From NCBI RefSeq assembly GCF_030546575.1, contig NZ_JAUOTN010000001.1, positions 62,001-126,000 on the forward strand: a DNA stretch of 64,000 bases, given 5' to 3'. The notes below the pieces were generated by a model. It was not told the DNA's origin. It saw only the letters and a list, made by a program, of their open reading frames with translations, and searched no databases. The translations under genes were made by a program, and so were the position numbers. Below are positions 43,346-51,955 of the stretch, one piece after another. The first letter of the stretch is position 1. The number at the start of each line of letters is the position of its first letter. This DNA comes from Pontibacter coccineus. Lineage in GTDB: Bacteria > Bacteroidota > Bacteroidia > Cytophagales > Hymenobacteraceae.

Positions 43346-44011
43346 TCAGCGTGCTTCTTCCAGCACCCTGGCAATGGCAGTGAATCCCATTTTACGGGCA
43401 TGCTGCAGCGCTGTTACCCTATCGTTATCCGGGATGTTGATGTCGCAGCCGGCATCAACCAATACCCGTACCACCTCTACATAGGTTTTGGAACCATCTC
43501 CCAATACAACAGCCTCCATCAGCGCAGTCCAGCCCAGGCGGTTTACATGGTCTATGGGAAAGCCTTTGGTGTTGGCCAGCAATTTCACCACATCCAGGTG
43601 CCCTTTCTCGCATGCCGGAATCAGGGCGCTGCCGTTGTAGCGGTTAAACACATCAAAGCGGGCACCGTTTTCCAGGTATAGCTTCACAAGATCCGTATAC
43701 CCTGCTGCGCCGGCGTATAAGAAAGGGCTATCTTTCATCGCATCCTGTTGGTTAACATCAGCGCCGTGTTTAACAAGCAGCTGCGCCATTTCCAGGTTGT
43801 TCTGGTGCGTGGCTAATAGTAACAGCGACCTTTTCTGCGCATCGGTCGTGTTCACGTCTGCTCCATTTTTCAGGGCAGTTGCTACCGCATCTAACTTGTT
43901 ATTTTTAACGGCCTCCACCAGGGAGCCTTTTGTGGCAGGTGTTTGCATAGCAGTTTCTGTTTGGCAGGATGTGAGCAATAAAAACGAAAATATTAACAAT
44001 AGTGTGTTCAT
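43346..44011 (-). CDS. Ankyrin-repeat lipoprotein
   Basis: A 221-residue predicted lipoprotein: signal peptide with lipobox LTSC (lipid Cys about residue 16), then about five ankyrin repeats, e.g. AVATALKNGADVNTTDAQKR, MAQLLVKHGADVNQQDAMKD, HLDVVKLLANTKGFPIDHVN and VVRVLVDAGCDINIPDNDRV. It is a periplasmic interaction scaffold with no enzymatic domain. Its start overlaps the end of the amidohydrolase gene by 4 bases, so the two are translationally coupled and may act together, for example as protector and enzyme. Confidence 0.87.
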   Translation of the reverse strand: MNTLLLIFSFLLLTSCQTETAMQTPATKGSLVEAVKNNKLDAVATALKNGADVNTTDAQKRSLLLLATHQNNLEMAQLLVKHGADVNQQDAMKDSPFLYAGAAGYTDLVKLYLENGARFDVFNRYNGSALIPACEKGHLDVVKLLANTKGFPIDHVNRLGWTALMEAVVLGDGSKTYVEVVRVLVDAGCDINIPDNDRVTALQHARKMGFTAIARVLEEAR

Positions 44012-45366
44012 ACGCTAGTTGTTTGATACACGATATTTCCTTTATGAATCAATGATCTCACGGGAGATACACGGGAAACGGCTTCTGCCGAGCAACTGGC
44101 GTCTACCAATACCAGGTCAGCTTTGACGCCTGGCTGCGGCCACTGCCTGTTTCCTTTGTCATCCAGTGGCAGGATATTGTGGGTAGCCAGCTTCAGGCAC
44201 CTGGAGAGCTCGAACTCGGAGACGTAATTATAAAGCTGCGCCATCAGGTTCACTTTCTGTAGAATGCTGCCCGTACCAAAAGTGTCCCAGTGGTCAATGA
44301 TGGAGTCGTTGCCAGTGCGCACGTCTACGCCGTACTTGTAAAGCGCCGGGATAGGCATCATCTGTTTTCCGATGGGGATGGTAGAAATGATACCTATTTT
44401 GGCGGCGGCCAGTTTCTCCGCTACTCCTTCCAGCTTTTGCTTTTCAAGCGAGGCAAGTACATAACAGTGGCTGATAAAGGTTTTGTCTTGCAGGACAGGA
44501 TTCTCGTTTACACGATCGATCAGGTATTCTATCGTTTTAAGTCCGGATGCACCGCCTTCGTGCAGGTGAATGTCGATGCCCTTTTTGTGATCCAGCGCCA
44601 GCTGCACTACAAAATCCATACTTTTCTTCATATCACCGTCGACAGCCCCCGGGTCTAAGCCACCTATAAAATCAATACCCATCGCGGCGGCTTCTTTCAT
44701 CAGCTGCTCTGATTTTGAACGCAGGATGCCATGTTGCGGAAAGGCTACCAGTTCTGCATCAAAACTATCCTTCTTATTCTCAAGGGCCTGTTGCAGATTC
44801 TGAAGGGAATTGAGCTTAGAAGTAGGTTCGATGTTGACGTGGCTTCTGGCAAAGTTAGCTCCATGCGACTGCAGCAACTCGATCAGTTTTTCTGCCCGCT
44901 CAGTAGAGGTTGGCAGCATCTTCGGGAGTACCTGTTGCTCGTAGGCAATCATGTCCTGCACCGTTCTGTTCTTCTTGCGCCGCGCCTGCCACGGACCGCC
45001 GTAAAAGGTCTTGTCCAGGTGAATGTGCATGTCCTTGAATGCAGGAAGCAGTAGCAGGCCCTGGGCATCCATAGCGTTGGCATCTGGGTTATTGGGCAAG
45101 ACAGCTTTTACCTTACCGTCAAGGATTTCAAGGATGAACAAGTCTGTCTTCGTACTTACCACTTCATCTCCCTCATACTCGAATCCTGTCTCCAGTCTCA
45201 CATTTTTAAGTGTAAGGGCATTACCGGCAGCCATGTAGCTGTTTTGCTCAGCAGCCTGTGGCTGCGCCGTAGCCAGCATACCTGTACAGGAGGCCAGGGT
45301 GCTTCCAGCAAGCAGCATCGCAGAATTTTTGATGAAATCTTTACGCGTTATCGGTTGAAGAGCCAT
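44008..45366 (-). CDS. Cytosine-deaminase-like amidohydrolase, exported
   Basis: About 452 residues. ATG 45366 is preferred over an upstream start at 45450 because it gives an export signal, and a -7 element (TACCTTTG, 45387-45394) lies just before it. The N-terminus ITRKDFIKNSAMLLAGSTLASC combines a Tat-like RK-F motif with a lipobox-like Cys. The amidohydrolase domain follows, with the metal motif HIHLDKTF, a later ARSHVNIE, DIHLHEGG, ISHCYVLAS and DSIIDHWDTFGTGS. It belongs with cytosine deaminase-type hydrolases of cyclic amidines; the substrate is unknown. Confidence 0.8.
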   Translation of the reverse strand: MALQPITRKDFIKNSAMLLAGSTLASCTGMLATAQPQAAEQNSYMAAGNALTLKNVRLETGFEYEGDEVVSTKTDLFILEILDGKVKAVLPNNPDANAMDAQGLLLLPAFKDMHIHLDKTFYGGPWQARRKKNRTVQDMIAYEQQVLPKMLPTSTERAEKLIELLQSHGANFARSHVNIEPTSKLNSLQNLQQALENKKDSFDAELVAFPQHGILRSKSEQLMKEAAAMGIDFIGGLDPGAVDGDMKKSMDFVVQLALDHKKGIDIHLHEGGASGLKTIEYLIDRVNENPVLQDKTFISHCYVLASLEKQKLEGVAEKLAAAKIGIISTIPIGKQMMPIPALYKYGVDVRTGNDSIIDHWDTFGTGSILQKVNLMAQLYNYVSEFELSRCLKLATHNILPLDDKGNRQWPQPGVKADLVLVDASCSAEAVSRVSPVRSLIHKGNIVYQTTSV

Positions 45367-45386
45367 AGTACTGTCTTTTAAAAGTA

Positions 45387-45394
45387 CAAAGGTA
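45387..45394 (-). promoter_or_regulatory. Candidate -7 element for the amidohydrolase-ankyrin operon
   Basis: TACCTTTG on the minus strand fits TAnnTTTG and lies 21 bases upstream of ATG 45366. It supports that start over 45450. Confidence 0.5.
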
Positions 45395-45446
45395 GCACCT
45401 CCTATACTCAAAACAGATGTGCGGTTCCTGCCAAAACTTGCAAATT

Positions 45447-46394
45447 TCATAACTGCTCCCGAAAGGAACGCGGCGACATACCTGTTTTGCTTTTGAAAAA
45501 GTTGGAGAAATGCGCCAGGTCACTGAAGCCAAGATCAAAAGCAATTTCTTTAACAGGCAACTCGGATGCATGCAACAATCGTTTGGCTTCCAGGATGATG
45601 CGGGTATGTATAAGAAACAGGGCAGGCACCTGCAGATTCCTTTTGCAGAGTATGTTCAGGTAATTAGCCGAGATGTGCAGTTGGTCGGCGTAGAAGGCGA
45701 CTGACTTTTGCTCTTTGAAGTAAACATCTACCAGGTGCTGATATTTCATAAGCGCCGGCACAGCGCGGTATACCTTCAGGTAATCATACTTTTCCCCGGC
45801 CTCGCGGTTCACCAGCTGCGCAATCAACTGGTTTCTCAGGTTAACAATGTTCCAGTGTACGGGCGCTCTACTTAGTTCAGCGTCGATGGACTGAAACTCA
45901 TGCTGTAGTTGTGAGAAAGTCTCGGAGGAAAGCTCAAGGACAGGTTGCTTCTGATACAGCACAAAAGTAAGCTCCAGCGAAGACGAGAAAATTTCGAAAA
46001 CAGGCTGGCTGATCATCAGCTGATACGCCACTGTATTTTCACCTAAAGCCCAGCTGTGTACCTGGCCCGGAAATAGCAGGTGCAACTGATGATCCCCTAC
46101 CTCATACTGCTTGAAATCTATCGTATGCGTTCCGCTCCCTTGCTCAAACAAAAGCAGCATGAAAAAGTCATGCTTGTGCGGCTTTTCTATAAGCTGCTTT
46201 CCTTGTACCAGATGAAACTGCAACTCGTTAGTGTGATGGAGATCAGGCTGAAACTCCTGTATACCAAACACCGGGAAATTATCTTTAGGCTTCACAACTT
46301 TCGGGTTAAACAAACTATTATAATCGAGACGCTTAAACCAGGAATAACCAGAGAATCCTATTGTGAGTCTAGGTGGAGCATCCTCCTCAATCAA
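45447..46394 (-). CDS. AraC family transcriptional regulator
   Basis: Up to 315 residues. An N-terminal cupin-type sensor domain (HKHDFFMLLLFEQGSGTHTI, DHQLHLLFPGQVHSW) is followed by a C-terminal double helix-turn-helix (KSVAFYADQLHISANYLNIL and LPVKEIAFDLGFSDLAHFSN with FFKSKTGMSPRSFR). The frame opens with TTG at 46394. The first 33 residues are not typical, and a GTG at 46295 just before KPKDNFPVFGIQEF is an equally good start. It lies upstream of the amidohydrolase gene on the same strand, so it may regulate that operon. Confidence 0.88.
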   Translation of the reverse strand: MIEEDAPPRLTIGFSGYSWFKRLDYNSLFNPKVVKPKDNFPVFGIQEFQPDLHHTNELQFHLVQGKQLIEKPHKHDFFMLLLFEQGSGTHTIDFKQYEVGDHQLHLLFPGQVHSWALGENTVAYQLMISQPVFEIFSSSLELTFVLYQKQPVLELSSETFSQLQHEFQSIDAELSRAPVHWNIVNLRNQLIAQLVNREAGEKYDYLKVYRAVPALMKYQHLVDVYFKEQKSVAFYADQLHISANYLNILCKRNLQVPALFLIHTRIILEAKRLLHASELPVKEIAFDLGFSDLAHFSNFFKSKTGMSPRSFREQL

Positions 46395-46768
46395 ATCATT
46401 TGCGTGATAGTGTACGCATCTTAAAACAAAAAAATCTTTTCTCCTCCAGCAGTGGCCCTGGCAGTTTATGGTAGAAATATTGTGATGGCAGCCTCTGCTG
46501 TTGATTTAAAGTCACCAGACGATTATCAATTGGAATTTAAGGGAATCATCCTCATCTTTGTGCCGTAATAATTTACCATGACACCTTATCTTTCCAACAC
46601 CCCTACCCCACAACGTTTTGCTTACAATATAACCCTTGTTTCTTCGTCTATCTCTTTCTGCCTGGCCCTCCCTTTGAGCAGTTAATCTAAGCTATCAGAT
46701 TGTTTCACAGCCTTTAACTCTCTCAGGAATTGCCCTGGGATTCCATCGCATTTACCCTCATCTGGAAA
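46395..46768. other. Divergent intergenic region without a recognised gene
   Basis: A 374-base gap between the AraC and EamA genes. It must hold both promoters, but no exact TAnnTTTG element is found and no repeat or RNA structure stands out. Confidence 0.6.
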
Positions 46769-47629
46769 ATGTTAAATTTACCGAATAAGAAAATATCAAT
46801 TCCGGCTATACCTGCCGTGCTGCTTGCCATGATCAGTGTGCAGGGCGGCGCTTCCATTGCCAAGTATCTTTTCCCTGTCTTAGGAGCCAGCGGAACGGCT
46901 TCGCTGCGCATTGGCTTCTCAACGCTCATCTTACTGGCTGTCTCCAGAACCAACCTCTTCAAGGTAACCAAAAAGCAGTGGTTGTACTGCCTGGCCTACG
47001 GCACCTGCCTGGGCGCCATGAACCTGGTGTTCTATTTCGCCATCAAGCGCATCCCGCTGGGCCTGGGTGTTACCCTGGAGTTCACCGGACCACTGGTGCT
47101 GGCATTACTGGGCTCCAGAAAGAAGCTGGATCTGCTTTGGGTGCTGCTGGCCTGCATAGGTATAGCCCTGATTGCTCCGTGGCAGAACAACAACGTGGAC
47201 CTGTTAGGTGCAGGCCTTGCTGTCGGGGCCGGCGCCCTGTGGGCTGGCTACATTGTGCTGGGCGGAAAGGTAGCAAAAGTGATGAAAGGCAGCGATGCGG
47301 TCGGAGTAGGAATGCTCTTTGCCACCATGTTTGTGCTCCCTTTTGGTATATTCAGCGGCGACCTGGCGGCAGTTACTGCACCCCTGCTGTTAATCGGTGT
47401 GGCTGTTGCGCTTTTAACCAGTGCTATACCTTATACCCTGGAAATTGGTGCCTTGCGTCAACTCCCGCCCAAAACTTTTGGCATCCTGATGAGCCTGCAC
47501 CCGGCCTTTGCAGCCCTCTCGGGTTTGCTGTTCCTGGAAGAATACCTCAGCGTGACCCAGTGGGTATCCATTTTATGCGTCGTAACAGCCAGCGTGGGTG
47601 CCACTTACTTTTCAAGGAAGGTCCGATAA
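46769..47629 (+). CDS. EamA/RhtA-type drug/metabolite exporter
   Basis: About 286 residues with ten predicted transmembrane helices in two EamA repeats. Landmarks are IPAVLLAMISVQGGASIAKY, SGTASLRIGFSTLILLA, FYFAIKRIPLGLGVTLEFTG and the second-repeat AIPYTLEIGALRQLPPKTFG and LMSLHPAFAALSGLLFLEE. The second set is characteristic of the RhtA threonine/homoserine exporter subgroup. ATG 46769 is preferred to a TTG at 46730. Export of amino acids or similar metabolites is likely, but the substrate is not established. Confidence 0.9.
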   Translation: MLNLPNKKISIPAIPAVLLAMISVQGGASIAKYLFPVLGASGTASLRIGFSTLILLAVSRTNLFKVTKKQWLYCLAYGTCLGAMNLVFYFAIKRIPLGLGVTLEFTGPLVLALLGSRKKLDLLWVLLACIGIALIAPWQNNNVDLLGAGLAVGAGALWAGYIVLGGKVAKVMKGSDAVGVGMLFATMFVLPFGIFSGDLAAVTAPLLLIGVAVALLTSAIPYTLEIGALRQLPPKTFGILMSLHPAFAALSGLLFLEEYLSVTQWVSILCVVTASVGATYFSRKVR

Positions 47630-47726
47630 TCGGTAGAAGCTGGAAAGGACTGCTGCTCTCCTGGGTACCCCCAATGGCTGGCGGGGAATGGGCGTAAGCT
47701 TTAAACTAATTAAAAGCAACGCTTCT

Positions 47727-48692
47727 TTATTGATCTTTGTCCACCTGCTTGTACGCACGGCGATCTGCTTTTCTCCGGTTGTCAAAGTTCTCCTGTTCCA
47801 GCGCTTTGCGATCCCATCGGGCCAGCTCAGCTGCCGCCTCGTAGGTGCTGTGCAGGAAGTCCAGCAGCACTGCCTCTGGATCATCGGCCTCCTGCACTGC
47901 ATCGTAAGGCAGAATGAATTCCCTAAGCTCCGGATGGTAGTAGGCCTGGTCAGGTTTTATGCGGGCATCCTTATACCCTTCCGGCTCCGGGTATATGTAG
48001 CTGTAAAACGCAGCCTCAGGAAATGCCTCACTCCCCGGCCAAAAGCCGCAGCTACAAACCTCTTTGGAGTAAGCTTCCTGCGCTACCCAATCGGGTAGGT
48101 TTGGCACGCCCCCCGGGTGCTTGGGTGCATCACGGCCAGAGAAGCGCGACACGGCCAGATCGAAGCTGCCCCAAAACAAATGCACGGGGCTGCACTTGCC
48201 TTTGAATTCAGCCCTGAACCGGGTAAAAACATCGTGCGCCCGCAGGAGTGCCTGGTGCAAAACCGTGGCATGATCGGGGTTGTAGGTAGCATGCGTTTCA
48301 TCTTTATGAAAGGGAATGGGGTCTTCCAGTTCATTCGGTACAGGGTAAATGTCTGCCTCTATACCTACTTCCCGAAGGGCATCCAGCACCTGCTGGTAGC
48401 ACCCTGCCACCGACAGCTTTTTCAGGTCAATGTTGTTTGTTTCGCCTGCACTGGTTTTTAGCTGCAGTTGATGGTGTATAAAATCGAAGTCCAGCTGAAA
48501 ATCTTTGTCCCCGGCCACGACATCCGAAGTAGTGAGTCCGCTGGGAGTAACATACAGGGTAACGTGCCAGGAATGATTGATCCAGGGCATTTTGACCAGT
48601 CTGATCTTCCCCACGATCTGCGTCCACAGGTGGATCGTTTCATAGGTCTTTTGAGCTTCTTTAAAGGACAGCTTGGGCCATGTTGTTTTCAT
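47727..48692 (-). CDS. DUF5996 family protein
   Basis: A 321-residue cytosolic protein. The opening WPKLSFKEAQKTYETIHLWT and blocks MPWINHSWHVTLYVTPSGLT, FDFIHHQLQL, SPVHLFWGSFDLAVSRFSGR and CSCGFWPGSE match the family DUF5996 (from memory). The function is unknown. It contains several His and Cys residues, but no known catalytic motif. The OsmC-family gene lies downstream on the opposite side of the 24-base gap, same strand. Confidence 0.8.
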   Translation of the reverse strand: MKTTWPKLSFKEAQKTYETIHLWTQIVGKIRLVKMPWINHSWHVTLYVTPSGLTTSDVVAGDKDFQLDFDFIHHQLQLKTSAGETNNIDLKKLSVAGCYQQVLDALREVGIEADIYPVPNELEDPIPFHKDETHATYNPDHATVLHQALLRAHDVFTRFRAEFKGKCSPVHLFWGSFDLAVSRFSGRDAPKHPGGVPNLPDWVAQEAYSKEVCSCGFWPGSEAFPEAAFYSYIYPEPEGYKDARIKPDQAYYHPELREFILPYDAVQEADDPEAVLLDFLHSTYEAAAELARWDRKALEQENFDNRRKADRRAYKQVDKDQ

Positions 48693-48716
48693 AGGCGATT
48701 ATTTTCGAACAGTTGA

Positions 48717-49127
48717 TCAATCCAGTAGGGTGATGATATCGCTGGGCCTGCTTAAAAGGCGGTGCAGCGGACATGCTTTCGCTATTTTACACAGCTTGCC
48801 CCGCTGCTCTGTCGTCAGCGTTTCACCAAAAGATACACTGCAGTAAAAAGTGTTATTGCCGGAAGCCGTGTTGGTGCTTTTCACCAGGTTTACTTTAGCC
48901 TTAATCCGGCCTATCTCCCACCCTTTCCGCGTTATATACATACGCAGGGTGATCACCATGCAGGATGCCAGGGCCATACACAGGTAGTCTCCGGGGTTGG
49001 GCCCCAGATTCTGGCCTCCAAGATCAAAAGGTTCATCGGCTAGCAGCCTATGCTGGTTCGTGATGAGTTTTGTCGCATAAGCTTCACCTGTATTTTCTGC
49101 TTCGGCAGTGGCTATGATGTTGGGCAT
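48717..49127 (-). CDS. OsmC family peroxiredoxin-like protein
   Basis: About 136 residues. OsmC/Ohr-type thiol peroxidase fold with the two conserved cysteines in CMALASCMVITLRMY and IAKACPLHRLL, and GPNPGDYLCMALA before the first. Such proteins reduce organic hydroperoxides. ATG 49127 (MPNIIATAEAENTGEAYATK) is chosen; the frame stays open for 53 more codons to 49286, but that part lacks family sequence. It belongs to the YhfA/OsmC-like rather than the Ohr subgroup by eye. Confidence 0.88.
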   Translation of the reverse strand: MPNIIATAEAENTGEAYATKLITNQHRLLADEPFDLGGQNLGPNPGDYLCMALASCMVITLRMYITRKGWEIGRIKAKVNLVKSTNTASGNNTFYCSVSFGETLTTEQRGKLCKIAKACPLHRLLSRPSDIITLLD

Positions 49128-49643
49128 TTGTATGTTGTTAGTCGTAAGCACAGTAATGGATGACTCGCCCTGAAAAACCTGGCAGTTGACAGTCTTGCTC
49201 CTATACCTGGTGAATGGCTGTTGCTTCATCCCCAGCCCTTTACACCTTATACCGCTTTGGTAGACAAGGGTTTCCGGCACTGGCATACGTATTTTACGCT
49301 GCCCGTTTTCTGATGTAGCAAATGATCGGAATAGCCGCTGACAACTGTGAAATTATACCTTCCGCGGGTAATTGATCAAAAGCTGTTTGTTTGAATCGCA
49401 ACCTATCTGTAGTCAAAATGGCACCGTATATACCTAAGTATCAGTCCATATATGGAAACAGCTTTGTCCCGGCCTAAAATTGTGCAAAATTGCAGCCGGA
49501 AAGCCCGGGAAGATTGTAGTGGAAGCCAGTGAGTAGGATTTCGCGTATAGCAAGGCAGTAAACAAGGTTACATTTCAGGACTTCAAGCCCCCACCCTATC
49601 AGCTTTTCAACAGGCTTTCAAACAGCTACAACCAACATCTGCT
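49128..49643. other. Intergenic region without a recognised gene
   Basis: A 516-base divergent gap between the OsmC-like and MFS genes. The in-frame extension of the OsmC gene (49128-49286) reads poorly as protein. Nothing else is recognised; TATACCT occurs three times (about 49202, 49355 and 49430). Confidence 0.55.
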
Positions 49644-50816
49644 ATGAACGATCAAAAAACTACAGGCAGCGTGAAGGATTATTTCCCATGGCTGATCATG
49701 GTGCTGATGTCCTCTGTAACATTTGTCGGGATTCTTTCGGAGTTGATGCCTTCGGGCGTTCTCCCGCAAATGATGGCAGATTTGAACATCAACGAGGTGC
49801 AGGGCGGCAATTTGGTGGGGTATTACGCCATCGCGTCTGCCATTTTCGCGATTCCGCTGGTGTCACTGACCATGCAGTTCAACCGTAAAATCCTGTTACT
49901 GATTTTGCTGGCGGGATTTGCTGTTTCAAATATTGTGGCGGGCCTCTCCCTGAATTACACGGTTATCATAATTCTCCGGATCATTGGCGGGATTTGTGCT
50001 GGTGTGATGTGGCCCATGATTGCAGCCTACGGCATGCGCCTGGTTGACGAGGAGCAACACGGTAGGGCGATCGCGGTCATTATGGCGGGAAACACCTTGG
50101 GCATCAGCCTGGGGATGCCGATCGTGACCTTTATCGGCAACGAATATGGCTGGCAAACAGAATTCATTGCGCTTGGGGTATTTATATTTGTCATTGGTCT
50201 GCTGTGCATTCTCGTATTGCCATCCACACCGGGAGAGAAACTCACCAAAAGATCATCGCCGTTTGCCCTGCTCAAAATCCCGGCGGTTTTAATCGTGCTG
50301 CTCCTCACCCTGCTTGGTGTGAGCGCGCATTACGGCGTTTATGTGTACATCACCAGCCTGGTGGATGAAATAGAACTTGCCGGCGGAATAGAAAGTGCTT
50401 TGTTGCTTTTTGGGGCCGGCTCCCTGATCTCTGTCCTGCTGGCCATAAAATACACTGATCTATACCTGAGGCTGCTAACAGTGGCCATGTTTGCCTTGCT
50501 GATCGTTTCCATGCTCGTCTTTATATTGTTCGGTGGAACGACAGGTATAGCCCATTTCGCTTTCTTCCTGTGGGGACTTTCATTTGGTCCGCTGGTCACG
50601 CTGTTCCAGGCGGCGGTGAGCAGGCAGGTAGAAAGCGCCAAGGATGTGGCCACCTCCGTTCAGTCCTCCACCTTCAACTTTTCCATTATGCTGGCAACGT
50701 CCGGAGCCGGTCTGTTGCTTGGCATTTACTCTCCCATGGTCCTGACTTCAATGGCCATCGCCCTGGCTATTCCGGGCCTGCTGATTTCCTTCTTTGCGAG
50801 AAAGACCTTGGGTTAA
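49644..50816 (+). CDS. MFS transporter, DHA1 (AraJ-like) type
   Basis: A 390-residue, 12-helix major facilitator. The first half holds VTFVGILSELMPSGVLPQMM, the loop 2-3 region QFNRKILLLILLAG, IIGGICAGVMWPMIAAYGMR, and the antiporter-type motif C-like GNTLGISLGMPIVTFIG. The second half starts at LLKIPAVLIVLLLTLLG and contains LWGLSFGPLVTLFQAAVSRQ. It is probably a proton-driven exporter of drugs or sugars; the substrate is unknown. It is convergent with the SDR gene, 43 bases from its stop. Confidence 0.9.
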   Translation: MNDQKTTGSVKDYFPWLIMVLMSSVTFVGILSELMPSGVLPQMMADLNINEVQGGNLVGYYAIASAIFAIPLVSLTMQFNRKILLLILLAGFAVSNIVAGLSLNYTVIIILRIIGGICAGVMWPMIAAYGMRLVDEEQHGRAIAVIMAGNTLGISLGMPIVTFIGNEYGWQTEFIALGVFIFVIGLLCILVLPSTPGEKLTKRSSPFALLKIPAVLIVLLLTLLGVSAHYGVYVYITSLVDEIELAGGIESALLLFGAGSLISVLLAIKYTDLYLRLLTVAMFALLIVSMLVFILFGGTTGIAHFAFFLWGLSFGPLVTLFQAAVSRQVESAKDVATSVQSSTFNFSIMLATSGAGLLLGIYSPMVLTSMAIALAIPGLLISFFARKTLG

Positions 50817-50859
50817 TCTGTCGGCATCCTTTGTTCTAAACCGTAGCTATCTTTCGGCA

Positions 50860-51735
50860 TTATGTATTATTGGCGCTATCGCCACCGGTCACGTCAATGG
50901 TGGCGCCGCTGACCATAGCTGCTTCGTCTGAAGCCAGAAAAACCACAGCCGGAGCGATCGCTTCCGGTTCAATCCATGGCACTCCTAAAGGGGTTTTCTT
51001 AAGTAATGTTTTTTTGGCATCCTCCTCATCCTTCTTTGCGTTCCCGGTTGGTTTGTTGCCGCCAGCCTGAATTGCCTGCGCGTAACGCTGCTGACGTCGG
51101 GTGAGTGGGGTATTAACCAAGCCGGGTATAAGTGCATTTACAGTGATGTTGTATTCCCCCAGTTCAAGTGCGGCCGATTTCATCAGCCCGATAATACCCC
51201 ACTTTGAGGCCGAGTATGATGAGCCATTTTTTGTACCGTGTCGCCCCTGCGTGGAAGAAGTGACAATAATGCGTCCACCGCCTCGCTCTACCAGCAGCGG
51301 TGCAAATGCACGAAGTGTATTTGCGGTCCCGGTCAGATTCACTTCAATTTGCTCGTGCCAGTCCGCGTCTTCCATTTCGAGTAACGGCTTAAAGCCCTGA
51401 ATACCTGCATTGGCGAAAACGATATCCAAGCCTCCGGATTCTCTTTTAATCTGTTCTGCAGCATCCCGTAGTTCAGCCATATTACGCACGTCAAGCCTTA
51501 TCGACAGCCACCGCCTGCCGGCTTCCTGCACGGCGCGACCTGTTTCTTCAAGGTCTGAAGTGGCAGCAGGTTCAAGTTCAAAATTCGGGCTTACGGGACC
51601 GGCAATGTCAATTCCAATGATATGTGCACCTTCACGCGCCAATGCAATTGCTGCTGCTCGTCCAATACCTCTTGCTGCACCGGTAATGACAGCAATTTTA
51701 TCTTGTACCCGTCCGGAATCCTTATTGCTTTTCAT
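50860..51735 (-). CDS. Short-chain dehydrogenase of mycofactocin-coupled type
   Basis: About 291 residues. Classical SDR: TGAARGIGRAAAIALAREGA (NAD-binding), NAGIQGFKPLLEM, catalytic Ser in VTSSTQGRHG, YSASK for Tyr/Lys, and the C-terminal SGATIDVTGG. It carries the insertion after strand 2 (IDIAGPVSPNFELEPAATSD) and the LEETGRAVQEAGRRWLSIRL block that mark the mycofactocin-coupled SDR subfamily, whose members hold NAD tightly. Start ATG 51735 is chosen; the frame is open to 51792. No mycofactocin genes are in the window. The substrate is unknown, probably an alcohol. Confidence 0.88.
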   Translation of the reverse strand: MKSNKDSGRVQDKIAVITGAARGIGRAAAIALAREGAHIIGIDIAGPVSPNFELEPAATSDLEETGRAVQEAGRRWLSIRLDVRNMAELRDAAEQIKRESGGLDIVFANAGIQGFKPLLEMEDADWHEQIEVNLTGTANTLRAFAPLLVERGGGRIIVTSSTQGRHGTKNGSSYSASKWGIIGLMKSAALELGEYNITVNALIPGLVNTPLTRRQQRYAQAIQAGGNKPTGNAKKDEEDAKKTLLKKTPLGVPWIEPEAIAPAVVFLASDEAAMVSGATIDVTGGDSANNT

Positions 51736-51955
51736 ATTTTTGATTAGGTGTGGCCTCGTATATGGGCTGTAAAATCGTCCATGTAAGGACAATGGAATTT
51801 CACGAAACTACATCACATGACCACCAGTTTATGGGAACAGTTTATATAGCAGTTCTTGAATCATCCTTACCCAAGCCACTACTATGGAACCGCCCTTGAT
51901 TACCAAACAGTCTTTTCAGTTGTGCATGGTTTACTGGTAAGAAGTTGAAAGTAAA

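Noticed and set aside
49128-49286. 53-codon N-terminal extension of the OsmC-like protein
   Set aside because: No similarity to the family, and OsmC proteins normally begin near ATG 49127.
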